From: Nocardioides sp. TF02-7
GTDB taxonomy: Bacteria; Actinomycetota; Actinomycetes; Propionibacteriales; Nocardioidaceae
DNA: 64,000 nucleotides
NCBI RefSeq assembly: GCF_022437945.1
Contig: NZ_CP092535.1
Location: 3,782,001 to 3,846,000, forward strand
Reading direction: 5' to 3'
Numbering within the stretch: the stretch's first letter is position 1; the number at the start of each line of letters is the position of its first letter. The position numbers were made by a program, and so were the translations under genes. Positions 8,368-19,143 of this stretch are shown here, one piece after another. Below the pieces are notes generated by a model. The model did not search any database. It was not told where the DNA came from and saw nothing but the letters and a program-made list of their open reading frames with translations.

Positions 8368-10801
8368 ATGAGACTCCGTCGAGCAGCAGCAGTGCTGGTG
8401 GCGACCCTGACCGGAGGCCTCGCCGTCGGCGGCCTGACCGCGCCGCCGACCGCGGCGGCGCCCACCGCATCGGCCCCCCTCGGCCGCGGCCGCATCGGCC
8501 GCGGCCGAGGATCACAGCGCGGACGACGAGCACTGGTTCACGGCGTGGACCCAGTCGATCCAGCGCCGGTCCGGCCTGACCTTCACCAACCGGACCCTCC
8601 GCCAGGTCAGCCGGCTGAGCCAGGGCGGTGACAAGATCCGGCTGCGGTTGGAGAACTCCTTCGGCAACGCGCCGATGGTGGTGGACCAGACGACCGTCGG
8701 TCTCGCCGGCACCGGCGCCGCCGTGGTGCCGGGCTCGCTCGAGACGGTGATGTTCAACGGCAGCCCGAGCATCACGATCCCCGCCGGCGGCATGGTGTGG
8801 AGCGACCCGCTCGACTACACCGTCGAGGCGCAGGACGACCTCATGGTGTCGCTCTACCTGCAGAACGCCACGGTGACGACGCTGCACGACCGCGCCGGCC
8901 GCACGAACTGGTTCGCGCCCAACGGCGGCGGCAACCACACGCTGTCGGAGTCGGCCGCGCCGTTCAACGAGACCCACGGCTGGAGCTACATCGTCGGCGC
9001 GATCGACGTCCACAACGAGGACCTCGCCGGCACCGTCGTCACCTACGGCAGCTCGGTCGTCGACGGCAACGGGTCGGAGAGCTGCGGCCCCGGCTGCTCC
9101 GAGCCCAACCCCTACATGCGCTGGACCGACATCGTCTCGCGCCGCATCCAGTCCGAGCTGCCCGCCGACAGCCAGCTGGCGATCGTCAACGCCGGCATCG
9201 CAGGCACCACGGCGTCCCCGGCCTGCGGCTCCGGCGGCATCGACGGCGTGTCCCGGTTGAGCCGCGACGTGCTCGAGCTGACCGGCGTCACCGCGCTCAT
9301 CTACTACTACGGCACCAACGACCTCGCCAACCTCAACAACGGCAGCGGCTGCAGCGCGGAGGCGCTGACGTCGAGCATGCGCGCCACCTTCGCCGAGCTG
9401 CGCGCCGCCGGCATCGACGTGTTCGTCACCCCCGGTGACGCCGCGGCCCGGCTACACGTTCTTCCAGAACCAGCGGCGCAGCGAGATCAACGCGTTCATC
9501 CGCGCGGGCGGGGGACTGCTCGGGCACCTGCGACGGGGTCGTCGACTTCGACGCCGCGCTGCGCGACCCGGGCAACCCCAACATCATCCGCCCGGCGTAC
9601 GACCTCGACGGGCTGCACGTCAACACGCTGGGCCAGCAGGCGCTGGCCGCGGCGGTGCCGCTGGCGCCGCTGGTCGAGGCCGGCGCCCCCGAGTTCACGA
9701 GCCCGGCACCCGAGGCGGCCTCGCTCGGTGAGCCGTACTCCTACCAGCTCACCGCCACCGGCCGCCCCGCGCCGACGTACGCCGTCACCGACGGCGACCT
9801 GCCGGACGGCCTGACCCTCGACGCCGAGACCGGCGCGATCTCCGGTGTCCCGACCGAGCGCGGAGCGAGCGCCTTCACGGTCGAGGCGCGCAACCCTGCC
9901 GGTGCGACCGGGCTCGACGTCGTCCTCGACGTGCTCGCCGGACCGGTGTTCACCAGCGGCGAGCCGCCGGCGGGCCACGTGGGCGTCCCCCTACGAGTTC
10001 GCCGTCGAGGCGACCGGTCACCCCGCGCCGACGTACGCCGTCACCGACGGCGCGCTGCCCGCCGGCCTGAGCCTCGATGCCGAGACAGGACTGATCGCGG
10101 GCATCCCGACCGCGGCCGGCTCCTTCCCCGTGACGGTGGAGGCCGGCAACGGCGCGGGCACCGACATCACGACGTCGTTCACGCTGACCGTCGCGGCGGC
10201 GGTGTCGGCGACCGTCGCGACCCTCGCCGACTCCTCGGTGCGTTACGGGGCCCGCACGACCGTGCGCGCGGTCGTCTTCGGGTCGGGCGCCGCGGCGCCC
10301 GAGGGCACGGTCGTGCTGCGTGCCGGCTCCACCTCGCTCGGCAGCGGCTCGCTGGTCGCCGACGGTGACGTGCCCGGCATGTCGGTCGCGACCATCACCG
10401 TCGCGCCGCGGGCCCTGCGGCCGGGCGTGCACACGCTCTCGGTCAGCTACGACGGCGGCCCCGGGATGCTGGCGTCGAGCGACACCGCCCGGCTCACCGT
10501 CGAGCGGGCCGTCGCCCGGGTCAGCGCCACCCTGCGGCCCCGGAAGCTGACCGCCGCCAAGCGCGGCACGCTCGTGGTCACGGTGCGCGCTCCCGGCTTC
10601 ACCGCGCCCGGCGGCAAGGTCGTGGTCACCGACGGCGGCCGCAAGGTCGGCACGGCGCGGGTGGCGGCCAACGGCAAGGCCCGCGTGCGCCTGGCGCGGC
10701 TGGGCGCCGGCAGGCACACCCTGGTCGTCACCCACCGCGGCTCCGCGCTCGTCGAGCCGGGTGCCACGACGAAGGTGCGGGCGAAGGTGAAGCGGCGGTA
10801 G
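8368..10801 (+). CDS. Secreted SGNH/GDSL esterase with Ig-like C-terminal domains (four indels)
   Basis: The reconstructed protein is about 809 residues. A signal peptide covers residues 1-32 (MRLRRAAAVLVATLTGG). A beta-rich region and then the SGNH core follow: YGSSVVDG with the block I Ser, YYYGTNDLAN with the block III Asn, and DLDGLHVNTLG with the Asp and His of block V. Two putative Ig-like modules repeat the phrase PAPTYAVTDG...LPxGLxLDAETGxIxGxPT. A third Ig-like region (YGARTTVRAVVFG) and a Lys/Arg-rich tail end the protein. Frame changes lie at C/G runs at 8474-8479, 9429-9433, 9510-9514 and 9987-9991. It is exported; the substrate is unknown but could be a surface or plant polysaccharide ester. 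Confidence 0.82.
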
Positions 10802-10810
10802 CCGGTTCTC

Positions 10811-10842
10811 GCGCGCGGCGCGGCACGCACCGCGCCGCGCGC
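10811..10842. terminator. GC-rich hairpin between convergent genes
   Basis: GCGCGCGGCGCGG (10811-10823) and its exact complement (10830-10842) form a 13-bp stem with a 6-base loop. It sits between the esterase stop and the desaturase stop, where a two-way terminator is expected. There is no T-run. Confidence 0.6.
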
Positions 10843-10856
10843 GGGGCGCCGGGGGC

Positions 10857-12037
10857 CTACGCCGCCGCCGGCCTGAGCAGCTTCCCGAGCTGGGGGGAGC
10901 AGGTTGCGGCGGTTGGTCTCCTCGAGCCACCCGTTGGGGAGGGAGAGCCGCACCACCTTGTGCCAGGCGGAGTAGACCTGCGGGACGAGCGGCCGGGAGC
11001 AGTAGGCGAGGCCGTACTTCTCGAAGACCGCGCGCACCTTGGGCGCGATCTCGCCGTACCGGTTGCTCGGCAGGTCGGGGAAGAGGTGGTGCTCGATCTG
11101 GTGGGAGAGGTTGCCGGTGAGGACGTGCATCAGCCTCGATCCGGAGATGTCGGCCGAGCCGAGCATCTGGCGCAGGTACCAGTCACCGCGCTCCTCGGTC
11201 GGGTCGAGCTCGTCGAGCTCGAACACCTCGACCCCCTCGGGGAAGTGACCGCACATGATCACCGAGTGCGACCACAGGTTGCGGGTCAGGTTGGCGACGG
11301 CACCTGCGGCCAGGGTCGAGCGCCACGAGCGGAGCGAGAGCGCCGGCCAGACGACGTAGTCCTTCGCGACCTGCTTGGCCGCGCGCTTCAGCGTCTTCCG
11401 CAGCTCCTTCCGCTTCGCCGGCGACATCTTCCGCTTCTCGCGGAGGTGGTCGCCGAGGTCGAGGTCGTACATCGCGATGCCCCACTCGAAGATGCAGGCG
11501 GTGACCAGGTTCCACACCGGCTGCACCAGGTGACGGGGCCGCCACTCCTGCGCCTCGTCGACGCGCATGATCCCGTAGCCGAGGTCGTTGTCGTGGCCGA
11601 CGATGTTGGTGAACGTGTGGTGCACCTGGTTGTGCGCCCGCTGCCACTGCTCGGGCGGCGAGGCGTGGTCCCACTCCCAGGTGGCGGAGTGGATCTTGGG
11701 GTCGCGCATCCAGTCCCACTGGCCGTGGAGGACGTTGTGCCCGATCTCCATGTTGTCGAGGATCTTCGCGAGCGAGAGCCCGACCGTGCCGACCAGCCAC
11801 GCCGCCTTGTTGCGGCTGCCGAGGAGCACGACCCGGCTGCCGAGCTCGAGGGCCCGTTGCACGGCGATCACCCGCCGGATGTACGCCGCGTCTCGCTCGC
11901 CGCGGCTGTCCAGGACCTCCTGGCGCAGGGCGTCGAGCTCCTCGCCGAGCGCGATCACCTGCGCGCGGGTCAGGCCGCCGGGGGGCGGGAGGTGGGGCGG
12001 CGGTGCGCTCGGGCGCGGTCGAGGACAGTGCGGTCAC
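10857..12037 (-). CDS. Membrane fatty-acid desaturase (two indels)
   Basis: The 392-residue protein carries the three histidine boxes of di-iron membrane desaturases: GHNVLHGQWDW, RAHNQVHHTFTN and LSHQIEHHLFPDLPSNRY. The QxxHH form of the last box is typical of front-end/acyl-lipid and mycobacterial DesA3-like desaturases. It would introduce a double bond into a membrane fatty acyl chain using an electron-donor partner, and none is visible nearby. Frame changes lie at the C-run near 11986 (N-terminus) and at the six-base run near 10893-10898 (last residues). The GTG at 12037 gives a Pro-rich N-terminus, VTALSSTAPERTAAP. Confidence 0.9.
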
Positions 12038-12057
12038 GACAGGGCAGTACCCAACCC

Positions 12058-12084
12058 GGTCCCGTTCACCTGACTCCCGGGACC
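12058..12084 (-). terminator. Short hairpin after the glycine-rich gene
   Basis: GGTCCCG (12058-12064) pairs with CGGGACC (12078-12084) directly beyond the stop codon of the minus-strand glycine-rich gene. The stem is 7 bp with no T-run, so a terminator role is only plausible. Confidence 0.35.
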
Positions 12085-13622
12085 TCAGCGGGTCCGGACG
12101 CCGATCCCGTCGATGGTCACCGGCTGCCTGCTCGTGGTGGTGATGGTGAGCCGCCCGGAGCGGGCCTTCTTCCACCTGCCGAGACGGAACAGCTGGCGGT
12201 GCGTGGTCCGCGGGTGGCCGAGGTCGAGGGAGACCCGCTGGAGCACCCGGTTGCCGAGCCGAACGACGACCGTGCCCGACCGGCCTGACGTCGACGCGAC
12301 CAGCACGAGCTCGCGAGCGCCGCGGACCTGGTAGGTCAGCGTCGCGCCCTTGCGCCGGGCGGTCAGAGCGCTGCCGCGGTAGCCCCTCGCCACCTGCTTG
12401 CGCACCCAGCCGCGCGACCGCTTGAACACCCTGTCGTCGTGCGGGACGGTCCAGACCGCCTTCGCGGGAGTGGTGTCGGGGATGCCCCACGTCGGCTCGG
12501 TGGCGGCGACGCTGAAGACGTGGCTGCCCGGCTTGCCGACCGGGAGCCTCACGCCGTCGGCGCCGCACTCGAGCGGGCGCCCGTCGACCGCGCACGCAAA
12601 GGAGGTGTCGGGGTGGCTCGAGGCGTAGGCGAAGCGCGCCTTGCCGCCGAGCAGCCATGGCCGCGGGTAGTCCATCAGCATCGTCTGCGGCCGCGCCTCG
12701 TCCCAGCTGATCACCACCCGCGGGTCGCCGGTGCCGCTGGTGACCGAGGCGGTCGTGGGGTACGACGAACCGGCTCCGCCTCCGCCGCCGTCGCCGGACT
12801 CCCCGTTGTCGCTGCCGCCGGAGCCGCCCGAGCCGCCGCCACCGCGCCCGATCGGCGTCCAGCCGCCGCCTCCGCCGCCGCTGTGACCACCGGCTGCTCC
12901 GGAGACCCCGTCCGCGCCCGCACCCGTGGAGTCCGCGTTGTTGCCGGGCAGCCCGTTGAGGGGACGTCCCGACGCCGGGGGACCCGCCGTTGCCGCCCAG
13001 GTCGCTGCCGGCACCGCCACCCTGGCCGTCGACGATCGCGCTGCCGCCATCGGCGCCGTCCCGGTCGTCAGTGCCGGCGTCGCCGCCGTCGCCCCCTTCG
13101 TGGTCGGCTGTCACGCCGCCGCCCCCCGCCGCCCGCTGCGGCGACCAGCACCTCGAAGGTCGACGCGACCTCGACCGACGACACTCCGCCGCCGCCACCG
13201 CCGTAGGTGTCGCCCGAGCCCCCTCCGTGGCCGCCGCCGAAGCCACCGCCCAAGCGGCCGTCGGCGTTGCCGCCGATGTTGAGCCTGAGGGACGTGCCCG
13301 GCGCGACGGTTCCAGCCGGGTCGATCTGGATGTCGTGCGTGACGACGGCCCCGGCTCCGCCCGCGGAGGTCGGGACCCCGTCGCGCATCCCGGGCGCACC
13401 GGCGCCGCCCTCGACGACGACCCGCATCGACGGCGCGTCCGGTGCCGGGAACACGGTGACCGTGGCCGGGTCGTCGTAGACGCAGGTGATGCGGGTGCCG
13501 ACGGCCGTGCACTGCGCGTCCTCGTCGGCCGTCGCCGGCGGTGCCGGCCCGACCAGCGGTGGCAGCGTCACGGCGGCGAGCGCCAGCGTGATCGCGGTGG
13601 GCAGGACTCGGCGAGCGCGCAT
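12085..13622 (-). CDS. Exported glycine-rich protein (two indels)
   Basis: The reconstructed 511-residue protein starts with a signal peptide (MRARRVLPTAITLALAAVTLP, cleavage near ATADED). Residues about 60-240 are dominated by Gly, Asp and Ser, for example GGGFGGGHGGGSGDTYGGG. The C-terminal half is ordered, with two Cys (FACAVDGRPLECG) in a segment similar to those of bacterial Ig-like or chitinase-type repeats (FSVAATEP). A beta-sandwich-like tail ends VTIDGIGVRTR. Frame changes lie at the runs near 13121-13126 and 12977-12981. A GGAGG ribosome-binding site precedes the ATG at 13622. It resembles glycine-rich surface proteins; no function can be given. Confidence 0.7.
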
Positions 13623-13800
13623 GGCGCCTCCTCGGAGGGGAGCGGGGCGCACCCGTCGTTCGGTGCGCGCGTCACGTATACCGCAGATCGGCTTCCCGTG
13701 GGCGGAAGCCCGCAACCTGGATGCCGATCGATCCCGTGCCGGGGAATAGGCTGTCCCTCTTGCCCGGTTGCGACCGGGGACAAAGGAGGAGCAGGGCCGG

Positions 13801-15625
13801 GTGGCGGACGAGCGAAGCGACAGCGGGACGACGTGGGCGGGGTTCGGCGTCCTCTGGGTGGCGATCAAGCGTGAGCCCTGGATCTTCACCCTCTCCACCC
13901 TCGGCAGCCTCCTCTTCGGCGCGCTGACCGTCGCGGACGCCTGGGTGCTCGGGTGGGCGACCGACCACGTGGTGCTGCCGGCGTTCCGCGACGGCGAGGT
14001 GGACGGCAACCTGCTGTGGGCGGTGCTCGCGCTGTTCCTCGGCGTCGCGATCCTGCGGGCGGTCGGCATCGTGGCCCGGCGGCTCGGGGCGGGCGTCATG
14101 CAGTACCGGATGCAGGCCAGCACCCGGCGCGCGGTGACCCGGCAGTACCTCCGGCTGCCGATGTCGTGGCACCAGCGGCACCCGACGGGCGAGCTGCTCT
14201 CCAACGCCAACTCCGACGTCGAGGCGGCCTGGGGGCCGATCGCGCCGCTGCCGATGGCCGTCGGGACGGTCGCGATGATGGTGATCGCCGTCGCGCAGAT
14301 GTTCTTCGCCGACCTGGTGCTGGCCCTGGTGGGGCTGCTGGTGTTCCCCGTGGTGATCGCGACCAACATCGTCTACCAGAACCTCGCCCAGGGCTGGGCG
14401 ACCCGGGCGCAGCAGCTGCGCGCCGAGCTCAGCGAGATCGCCCACGAGTCCTTCGACGGTGCGATGGTCGTCAAGACCCTCGGCCGCGAGCCGGAGGAGA
14501 CGGCCCGGTTCCGGGCCAAGGCGCTCGAGCTCCGCGAGGCCAACACCCGGGTCGGCCGGATCCGCGCGGCGTTCGACCCGACCCTGGCCGCGCTGCCGAA
14601 CCTGGCGGTGTTGGTCGTCCTCGTCGTGGGCGTCAGCCGCGTGGTCTCGGGCGCCACCGACGCGGGCGACGTCGTGACCGTCGCCTACCTGCTCACCGTC
14701 GTGTCGTTCCCGATCCGCTCGATCGGCTGGCTGCTCGGCGAGTTCCCGCGCAGCGTCGTCGGCTTCCGGCGCGTCTCGGCCGTGCTCCGCGCCACGGGCT
14801 CGATGGAGCACGGCGACGCCCCTGCCCCGGCCGCGACCGGCGGCGCCCGGCTGGAGGTCGACCGCCTCCGCTACGGCTACCGCGCCGACCGCCCGCTGCT
14901 GCGGGACCTGTCGTTCACCGTCGAGCCCGGCCGCACGGTGGCGCTCGTCGGCGCCACGGCGTCGGGGAAAAGCACCCTGACCACCCTCCTCACCCGCCTG
15001 GTCGACGTCGACGCCGGCAGCATCCGGCTCGACGGTGTCGACGTCCGCGACCTGGCCCGCGGCGAGCTGGCCGAGGTGATGGCCGTCGTGCCGCAGACGC
15101 CGTTCCTCTTCGACGACACCGTCCGCGGCAACGTGACCCTCGGCGCCGACGTCACCGACGACGACGTGTGGGAGGCGCTGCGCACCGCGCAGGCCGACGG
15201 GTTCGTCGCCGCGCTGCCCGCGGGTCTCGACACCCGGCTGGGGGGAGCGCGGCACCTCCCTCTCCGGCGGCCAGCGGCAGCGGATCTCCCTCGCCCGGGC
15301 GCTCGTACGACGGCCGCGGCTGCTCGTGCTCGACGACGCCACCTCCGCGGTCGACCCGGAGGTCGAGGCCCGCATCCTCGCGGCGCTGCGGACCCACGGG
15401 CACGACGCGACGCTCGTGGTCGTCGCCTACCGCAAGGCCACGATCGGGCTCGCCGACGAGGTGCTGTTCCTCGCCGACGGCGCGATCGTCGACCGCGGCC
15501 CCCACGACCAGCTGGTCGCGACCAACCCCGACTACGCCGAGCTGGTCAACGCCTACGAGACGGAGCAGTCGGGGCAGTCGGGGCAGTCGGGGCAGTCGGA
15601 GCACGCCGAGCAGGTGGCGCCGTGA
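13801..15625 (+). CDS. ABC exporter half-transporter, degenerate-site subunit (one indel)
   Basis: The 607-residue half-transporter has six predicted membrane helices (residues about 20-310) and a C-terminal ATPase. Walker A is GATASGKST, the signature LSGGQRQRISLARA, and Walker B LLVLDDATSAVD. The catalytic Glu is Asp, and the H-loop His is Tyr (VVVAYRKATIG). These changes mark the degenerate half of a heterodimeric exporter whose partner is the next gene. An extra G in the run 15240-15245 splits the gene just before the signature. The GTG at 13801 is preceded by AAAGGAGGA. The tail carries a three-unit SGQ repeat at 15571-15597. The cargo is unknown. Confidence 0.9.
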
Positions 15626-17437
15626 GCACCAGCACCGTCAACAGCACCCGGATGGAGACCGGCGAGGACATCGGCGCCTGGGAGACCATCCGCCGCGGCG
15701 TGCACCACTCGCCCGAGCTGGTCGACGGCATCTGGAAGACCCTCGGCCTGGCCGTCCTCGCGTCGGTCGGCCAGGTCGTCGTACCGATCGCCGTCCAGCA
15801 GACCATCGACCGCGGCCTGCGCGGCTCCGACGGACCCGACCTCGGCTTCACGACCTGGATGGCCGTGCTCGCCGCCGCGGCGATCGTGCTCACCAGCTGG
15901 GCGTCGTTCGCGATGACCTCGCGACTGTTCGCCACCTCCGAGCGCGGGCTCGCGACGCTGCGGGTCAAGGCGTTCCGCCACGTCCACGACCTGCCGCTGC
16001 TGACCCAGAACACCGAGCGCCGCGGCGCCCTCGTCTCCCGGGTGACCAGCGACGTCGACCAGGTGAGCCAGTTCCTCGTCTTCGGGGGCCTGCTCTTCGT
16101 CGTCAGCATCGGGCAGGTCCTGATCGCGACCGTCGTCATGATCGTCTACAGCTGGCAGCTGGCGCTCGTCGTCTGGCTGTGCTTCGCGCCGCTCTTCCTC
16201 AGCCTGCGCTACTTCCAGCGCAAGCTGTCCGCCGCCTACGGCATCGTCCGCCAGCAGGTCGGCGGCATGCTGTCGGCGATCTCCGAGCCCGTCGTCGGAG
16301 CCGCCGTGGTCCGCTCCTACGCCGTCGAGGCCCGCACCCAGGCGCGGATCGACGACGCGATCGCCAAGCACCAGGCGGCCTCGACCCGGGCGCAGGGGTT
16401 CACCGCGTTCTCGTTCTCCCTCGGCGGCATCTCGGCGGGGCTGGCCAACGCCGGGGTGCTGATCGTCGGCATCTGGCTGGGCGTCCACGGCTGGCTCGGC
16501 GGCGGAGGCATCACCGCCGGCCAGGTGCTCGCGTTCGCGTTCCTCGTCACGCTGTTCGTCGGCCCGGTCCAGATGGGCACGCAGATCCTCACCGACGCGC
16601 AGAACGCGATCGCCGGCTGGCGCCGCGTCATCGGCATCCTCGACACGCCGGCCGACCTGGTCGACCCCGGTCCGGAGGGGCAGGTGCTGCCCGACCGGGC
16701 GGTCGACGTGCGGTTCGAGGGCGTCGGCTTCGCCTACCCCGGCGGGCCGCCCGTGCTGGTCGACATCGACCTCGACATCCCCCGCCGGCCGGCGGGTCGC
16801 CGTGGTCGGGGAGACCGGCTCCGGGAAGTCGACCATCGCCAAGCTGCTCACCCGGCTGATGGACCCCTCGGCGGGGCGCGTGCTGCTCGACGGCATCGAC
16901 CTGCGCGACATCTCCGAGGCGTCGCTGCGCTCCAGCGTCGTGCTGGTGCCGCAGGAGGGCTTCCTGTTCGACGACACCCTGGCCGCGAACGTGCGCTACG
17001 GCCGGCTCGACGCCAGCGAGGCGGAGATCGTCTCCGCGGCCCAGGAGCTCGGCCTCGGCGACTGGGTCGACGGCCTGCCCGAGGGGCTCGCGACGCCGGT
17101 CGGCCAGCGCGGCGAGTCGCTGTCGGCGGGGGAGCGGCAGCTGGTGGCGCTGCTGCGGGCCCAGCTCGCCGACCCCGACCTGCTCGTCCTCGACGAGGCG
17201 ACCAGTGCCGTCGACCCGCAGCTGGAGACCCGGATCGGTCGGGCCCTGGAGCGGCTGATGTCGGGGCGCACGTCGGTGACGATCGCCCACCGGCTGTCGA
17301 CCGCCGAGGCCGCCGACGAGGTGGTCGTCGTCGACCGCGGCCGGATCGTCCAGCGCGGCCCGCACGCCGAGCTGGTGCGGCAGGAGGGGTCGGTCTACGC
17401 CGGACTGCACCGCTCCTGGGTCTCCCAGCACGGGTGA
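15622..17437 (+). CDS. ABC exporter half-transporter, catalytic-site subunit (one indel)
   Basis: The 604-residue partner of the preceding gene overlaps it by GTGA. Membrane helices fill residues about 35-320. The ATPase has Walker A GETGSGKST, signature LSAGERQLVALLRA, Walker B LLVLDEATSAVD with the catalytic Glu, and the H-loop IAHRLST. Its own Walker motifs are intact, whereas its signature differs from LSGGQ. That is what a heterodimer with one consensus and one degenerate ATP site predicts. An extra C near 16787-16791 breaks the frame just before Walker A. It is 24 bases upstream of hisI. Confidence 0.9.
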
Positions 17438-17449
17438 CCGGGGCGCTGG

Positions 17450-17455
17450 GATACT
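17450..17455 (+). promoter_or_regulatory. Putative leaderless -10 element of hisI
   Basis: GATACT at 17450-17455 is close to the TATACT -10 form, and the hisI ATG at 17462 follows after 6 bases. No convincing -35 is visible. Confidence 0.4.
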
Positions 17456-17461
17456 GGCGGC

Positions 17462-17801
17462 ATGCCTCTCGACCCCGCCATCGCCGACCGGCTGACCCGC
17501 ACCGAGGCGGGCCTGTTCCCGGCGGTGGTGCAGCAGCACGACACCGGTGAGGTGCTCATGCTCGCGTGGATGGACGACGAGGCGCTGCACCGCACGCTGA
17601 CGACCGGCCGGGCGACGTACTGGAGTCGCTCGCGGCAGGAGTACTGGGTCAAGGGCGAGACGTCCGGCCACCGCCAGCACGTCCGGGAGGTCCGGCTCGA
17701 CTGCGACGGCGACACCGTGCTGCTCAAGGTCGACCAGGAGGGGCCCGGCGTGCCACACCGGCACCCGCACCTGCTTCGACGACGGGCTCCTGCGTGGCTG
17801 A
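17462..17801 (+). CDS. hisI: Phosphoribosyl-AMP cyclohydrolase (one indel)
   Basis: HisI opens the adenine ring of phosphoribosyl-AMP in histidine synthesis. The 112-residue protein shows VLMLAWMDDEALHRTL, ATYWSRSRQEYWVKGETSGH, and the metal-binding Asp/Cys cluster VRLDCDGDTVLLKV. After the frame change it reads CHTGTRTCFDD, with the last metal Cys. The frame change is an extra base near 17750. It is separated from the other his genes by 15 kb. In related genomes trpE often follows hisI, but here a Trp-associated membrane protein overlaps its end. Confidence 0.93.
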
Positions 17802-18459
17802 CCGGGCCGGACCGGGCGAGGCGCCGGTCGGGGCGACGACCGACCCCCGCCGCCGCACGTTCGGGCGGGTGGCGCTGGCGGGCCTGGCCACGACCGGGCT
17901 CACCGCGTTCGCCGGCCACCAGCCGATGATCCGCGTGCCCGAGGAGCAGCTCGACCGGGCGGGGGCGATGTCGGTCGCCGGTCAGGAGCTGAGCCAGGCC
18001 GAGTTCCCGCTCGCGGGCGCGCTGGCGCTGGTCGCGCTCGCCTGCTGGGGGGCGCTCCTCGTGACCCGCGGCGTCGTACGCCGGGCCGTGGCGGTCCTCG
18101 CCGCGCTCGCGACCGCCGGGGTGCTGGTGGTCGTCGCCGTCGGCGGCTTCGTGCAGCGCGACGACGCCCGTGACGACTTCGTCGACCAGGTCGGGCTGAC
18201 CGGCGCGGGCGGCGACCGGTTCACCATGGAGCTCACGGCCTGGTTCTGGGTCGCCCTCGCCGGGTCCGCGCTCGCGCTCGCCGCCGCGGTGGCCGCCGTG
18301 CGCCTGGCGCCGTGGTGGCCCGAGATGGGCAGCCGGTACGACGCCCCGGCCGCGCAGGAGCCCGGCTCCGCCGACGCTCCCGCCGAGGAGCGGACCAACC
18401 TCGACCTGTGGAAGTCGCTCGACGAGGGTGACGATCCCACGACCGGCCCCGTCTCCTAG
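17794..18459 (+). CDS. Trp-biosynthesis-associated membrane protein
   Basis: The 221-residue protein has about four membrane segments: VALAGLATTGLTAF, LAGALALVALACWGALL, VAVLAALATAGVLVVVAV and FWVALAGSALALAAAVAA. Arg-rich turns and an acidic C-terminal tail (LDLWKSLDEGDDP) accompany them. This fits the actinobacterial family named for its place in trp operons. Its GTG start overlaps the hisI stop by 8 bases. The biochemical role is unknown; the family name reflects location only. Confidence 0.8.
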   Translation: MADRAGPGEAPVGATTDPRRRTFGRVALAGLATTGLTAFAGHQPMIRVPEEQLDRAGAMSVAGQELSQAEFPLAGALALVALACWGALLVTRGVVRRAVAVLAALATAGVLVVVAVGGFVQRDDARDDFVDQVGLTGAGGDRFTMELTAWFWVALAGSALALAAAVAAVRLAPWWPEMGSRYDAPAAQEPGSADAPAEERTNLDLWKSLDEGDDPTTGPVS

Positions 18460-18498
18460 ACTTCATCCGACCCTGCGCGACCTCAGAGGAGCACCTGC

Positions 18499-18699
18499 AT
18501 GTCTGACAACCACGGCAACACCCCCGCGGCCTGGACGGCTGTCGTAGTGGGCCTGCTCGGATTCGTGGTGGGTGCGGTCGGCCTGATGCTCGACCCCGTC
18601 AGCATGGTGGTCTTCTGGGTCGGCGCCGCGATCGTCGTGCTCGCCGGTGTGGTGTTCGTCGTGATGGACAAGCTCGGGCTGCACCAGTCGGGCCACTGA
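18499..18699 (+). CDS. HGxxPAAW-family small membrane protein
   Basis: This 66-residue protein begins SDNHGNTPAAWTAVVVG, the motif that names the family. It has two membrane helices (AVVVGLLGFVVGAVGLML and VVFWVGAAIVVLAGVVFVV). It is conserved beside trp genes in actinobacteria and has no known activity. An AGAGGAG ribosome-binding site lies 7 bases before the ATG. Confidence 0.85.
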   Translation: MSDNHGNTPAAWTAVVVGLLGFVVGAVGLMLDPVSMVVFWVGAAIVVLAGVVFVVMDKLGLHQSGH

Positions 18700-18701
18700 C
18701 G

Positions 18702-19121
18702 GTGCCCACCGCGGTCGCCTCCCGCGGGCGCCGGCTGGTCGCGCCGGCGCTGGTGACGGGTGGGCTGGCGGCGGCCGTCGTCGCGCTGCACCTGCGCGAC
18801 CCGCACGACCAGGGGTCGTGGGGCGTGTGCCCCAGCTACTCGATGTTCGGGATCTACTGCCCCGGCTGCGGCGGCCTGCGCGGCGTCAACGACCTCAGTA
18901 ACCTGCGGCTGGTCGACGCCGCGTCGAGCAACCTGGTGCTCGTCGTCGTGGCGCCGTTCGTGCTGTGGCTGATCGGCCGGTGGGCCCTCGCCCGCTGGCG
19001 AGGGGAGCGGTGGGAGCTGTCGGCGACCACGATGAACGCCTCGGCGGTGCTGCTCGCGGTCGGGCTGGTGGTCTTCACCGTGCTCCGCAACACCACGGCG
19101 GGGTCCTGGCTCGCGCCCTGA
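18702..19121 (+). CDS. DUF2752 membrane protein
   Basis: The 139-residue protein contains the DUF2752 hallmark CPSYSMFGIYCPGCGGLRGV, with paired Cys, between hydrophobic helices (LVTGGLAAAVVALHL, LVLVVVAPFVLWLIG, SAVLLAVGLVVFTVL). The family is widespread in actinobacteria and has unknown function. The GTG start lies 2 bases after the HGxxPAAW gene, so the two are co-transcribed. Confidence 0.85.
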   Translation: MPTAVASRGRRLVAPALVTGGLAAAVVALHLRDPHDQGSWGVCPSYSMFGIYCPGCGGLRGVNDLSNLRLVDAASSNLVLVVVAPFVLWLIGRWALARWRGERWELSATTMNASAVLLAVGLVVFTVLRNTTAGSWLAP

Positions 19122-19133
19122 ACCCCGCCGTGG
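19093..19133. terminator. Hairpin at the end of the hisI-DUF2752 group
   Basis: CCACGGCGGGGT (19093-19104) pairs exactly with ACCCCGCCGTGG (19122-19133). The 12-bp stem spans the DUF2752 stop codon and lies between convergent genes. The loop is 17 bases and there is no T-run. Confidence 0.45.
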
Positions 19134-19143
19134 CCGACGACCG

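Noticed and set aside
6336..13622. A defence island or prophage around the DUF429-RelA/SpoT gene
   Set aside because: No integrase, phage structural genes, restriction genes or att repeats were found; the neighbours are ordinary metabolic and secreted proteins.
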